Origin: Ichthyophonus hoferi
Lineage: Eukaryota > Opisthokonta > Ichthyosporea > Ichthyophonida > Ichthyophonidae
Length of the DNA stretch: 12,461 nt
Assembly: GCA_002751075.1 (NCBI GenBank)
Contig: NAOQ01000103.1
Coordinates: 28,075 to 40,535, forward strand
Reading direction: 5' to 3'
In this document: positions 9,140 through 12,461 of the stretch, in pieces
Numbering within the stretch: the first letter of the stretch is position 1
Layout: each line of letters opens with the position of its first letter
Program-made: the position numbers and the translations under genes
Notes under the pieces: model-generated
Seen by the model: the letters and a program-made list of their open reading frames with translations, nothing else
Told to the model about the DNA's origin: nothing
Database searches by the model: none

Positions 9140-9183
9140 CAGGCATGCGGGGTTGCCGCGTACGCCTGGGTGTGCCGGGGCGT
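9140..9183. other. GC-rich patch with nested inverted repeats
   Basis: Bases 9141-9180 are 30/40 G+C, with six or seven CpGs, in a background near 30% GC. CAGGC (9140-9144) can pair with GCCTG (9164-9168), and ACGCC (9162-9166) with GGCGT (9179-9183). These two pairings exclude each other. Confidence 0.6.
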
Positions 9184-9478
9184 TTATTAGTTGTCTCCGC
9201 TCCCTTTTATCCTTTTCCATTTTTTTATTTATCGTAGGTATCAATCGTAACTGGGTTCAATGTAAATGGGACCGATTGTAAAGATCTAACTGACTAGTAC
9301 AATTCACGGAAGACCGTTGAGGCCGCCTACATAATCATCGGATCTTTGCTAATACTACTGTGTCCTTATTTGAATGGCTGTTAAGCCAATTTTCTCACAT
9401 ATTATGTAGTGACAAATCAATTTACCTGGTTAGGTACGTTATTCAACTAATATTGGACCAATCATTCAGGATCTGTGT

Positions 9479-9505
9479 CACCTTGAACTTCGGCCGAACA
9501 AGGTG
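9479..9505. repeat. Inverted repeat with palindromic core
   Basis: CACCTTG (9479-9485) pairs with CAAGGTG (9499-9505) around the perfect palindrome TTCGGCCGAA (9489-9498), leaving a three-base AAC bulge. It could form a nearly closed hairpin in RNA or single-stranded DNA. Confidence 0.75.
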
Positions 9506-9720
9506 TTCATTAGGAGTTAACGGTCTTGCAACAATAGTTCTATTATTTGACAAACTAGAGGCAGGCAGAACAATTGGTAAATGACCTACACCTACCAAAT
9601 GTTTTAGAACGCTAAATCCTACTATAAAGTCAGAATTTGCTTTCATGTATTTTTTTTGGGTAGGTCGATGTTCTCGGCAGATGATACGTAAATCTAACAG
9701 CGGAGGACTTTATAGTCAAC

Positions 9721-10338
9721 CACATACCACACATAGTTTGAAATATTAATAACCAGAAGCTTTTAGATTTTAACTTATTTCAAACTTAACTGGCTCTCCA
9801 GAGAAAGCACCTTTCTTGCACACTAAAAAAATAGTCAAACCATACCATGCACACACTTCACTGATTATTAAATTTTCAATCATTCATAATTGTCTACTGC
9901 TTGTATATAAACTTAACACGTAAACAATTACTTTAAAGATTACTATGAGTGCGATATATAAATACAACTACCAATTAATTTTTTCTAGTGACTTTAATTA
10001 AAGCTACAACTCTATCAAAGAGCACTATGAGAAAATATGCTAATAATTCTAAAGAAAAATATGCAATCCCTAATAATTAATCTTTATGATTGGTCTTTTA
10101 ATGCATATTAGATGTCACTGATTAATAATTATGATTCTATTTGAGAAAAAAAATGAAGAAACAAATCCGCCTCTAAAACTTGGAATCCGGCATTAAATTA
10201 TATATTTAGAAAACTGTAACTATATAGCTATTTTGCCATATTGTATATGCAACTATCTTTGACAATGTGTGTTATAATAGCCTAATATGAATAATATTAA
10301 CATTAAAATCTACATTAACTACTTACCTCTAATTATAG

Positions 10339-10373
<35 letters not shown>

Positions 10374-10520
10374 GTTTATATTTGCTTACACTCATCAATT
10401 TAATCTATTCAGTAACTATAGATCTAATAGCGATCGGAGCCACTATTGGAAATTTGAATAAAAGTTTTGATACCAATTAAAATAGAAACCAATAATTAGC
10501 AGCAATTAGTTATAGCATTA
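9721..10520. other. Intergenic AT-rich spacer upstream of ABCE1
   Basis: Very AT-rich, with many stops in all frames and no gene. A short approximate duplication (TAGTCAACCACATACC near 9713, TAGTCAAACCATACC near 9832) and an (ATT)n tract are the only structures noted. Confidence 0.65.
10341..10373. repeat. (ATT)n microsatellite
   Basis: About ten TTA units, about 250 bases upstream of the ABCE1 start codon; same motif as the tract at the left edge of the window. Confidence 0.95.

Positions 10521-12461
<1,941 letters not shown>

Larger units (their letters stand above)
9041..9720. other. Intergenic segment of unlike composition with a GC patch and opposed ORFs
   Basis: A GC-rich patch (9140-9183) is followed by a moderately GC-richer stretch to 9720. 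On the - strand a frame stays open from 9709 down to its stop at 9443 (88 sense codons, ATG at 9646). On the + strand an ORF runs 9360-9584. I recognise neither product; motifs such as VARPLTPNEHLVRPKFK look protein-like but match nothing I can name. At most one can be coding. It could be an unannotated exon, a decayed element, or a structured RNA locus. Confidence 0.4.

Noticed and set aside
9075-9281. 68-codon + strand ORF across the GC patch
   Set aside because: Mixed low-complexity residues with no motif; the length is within chance for this stretch.

Overview
The window is nuclear DNA of an intron-rich, AT-rich eukaryote. It carries two conserved housekeeping genes, both on the + strand, split by GT-AG introns of about 90 to 930 bases. 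The introns and spacers are full of (TA)n, (ATT)n and (ATGT)n tracts. No bacterial operon structure, CRISPR array, tRNA or rRNA gene, or recognisable mobile element is visible. The lineage cannot be named from this sequence. The first protein is quite divergent from its animal counterpart, so an early-branching animal, fungal relative or protist is more likely than a vertebrate. This is inference.

Region 1 (about 263-7790) is a nucleoporin gene of the Nup155/Nup170 family. Thirteen exons splice in a single frame to 483 codons plus a stop (counted from the ATG at 273), followed by a 3' UTR with two AATAAA signals. The exons cover the alpha-solenoid half of Nup155. The N-terminal beta-propeller is not in the window. 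Either the gene starts further left, or this is a solenoid-only gene with its own start at 273 (TATAAA at 222, ATG in the good context AAGATGG). The C-terminus also stops earlier than in animal Nup155.

Region 2 (about 7790-10520) is a spacer with no gene I can support. Most of it is simple AT-rich DNA. The exception is 9041-9720, which holds a 75% GC patch with nested hairpins and a pair of opposed ORFs, one of 88 sense codons.

Region 3 (10521 to the right edge) is the 5' part of ABCE1/RLI1, the ribosome-recycling ATPase. A CACGTG E-box lies just upstream. Exons 1-3 encode the two-cluster iron-sulphur domain, with all eight expected cysteines. A probable 10-base microexon (12246-12255) continues the conserved sequence exactly where it should. 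The two ATPase domains lie beyond the window.

The two genes share no pathway beyond general housekeeping (nuclear pore scaffold; ribosome recycling), and nothing suggests joint regulation. I found no undescribed multi-gene system. The best leads are the possible split and shortened Nup155, the microexon, the stop codon overlapping a splice-donor-like site, and the unexplained 9041-9720 segment.
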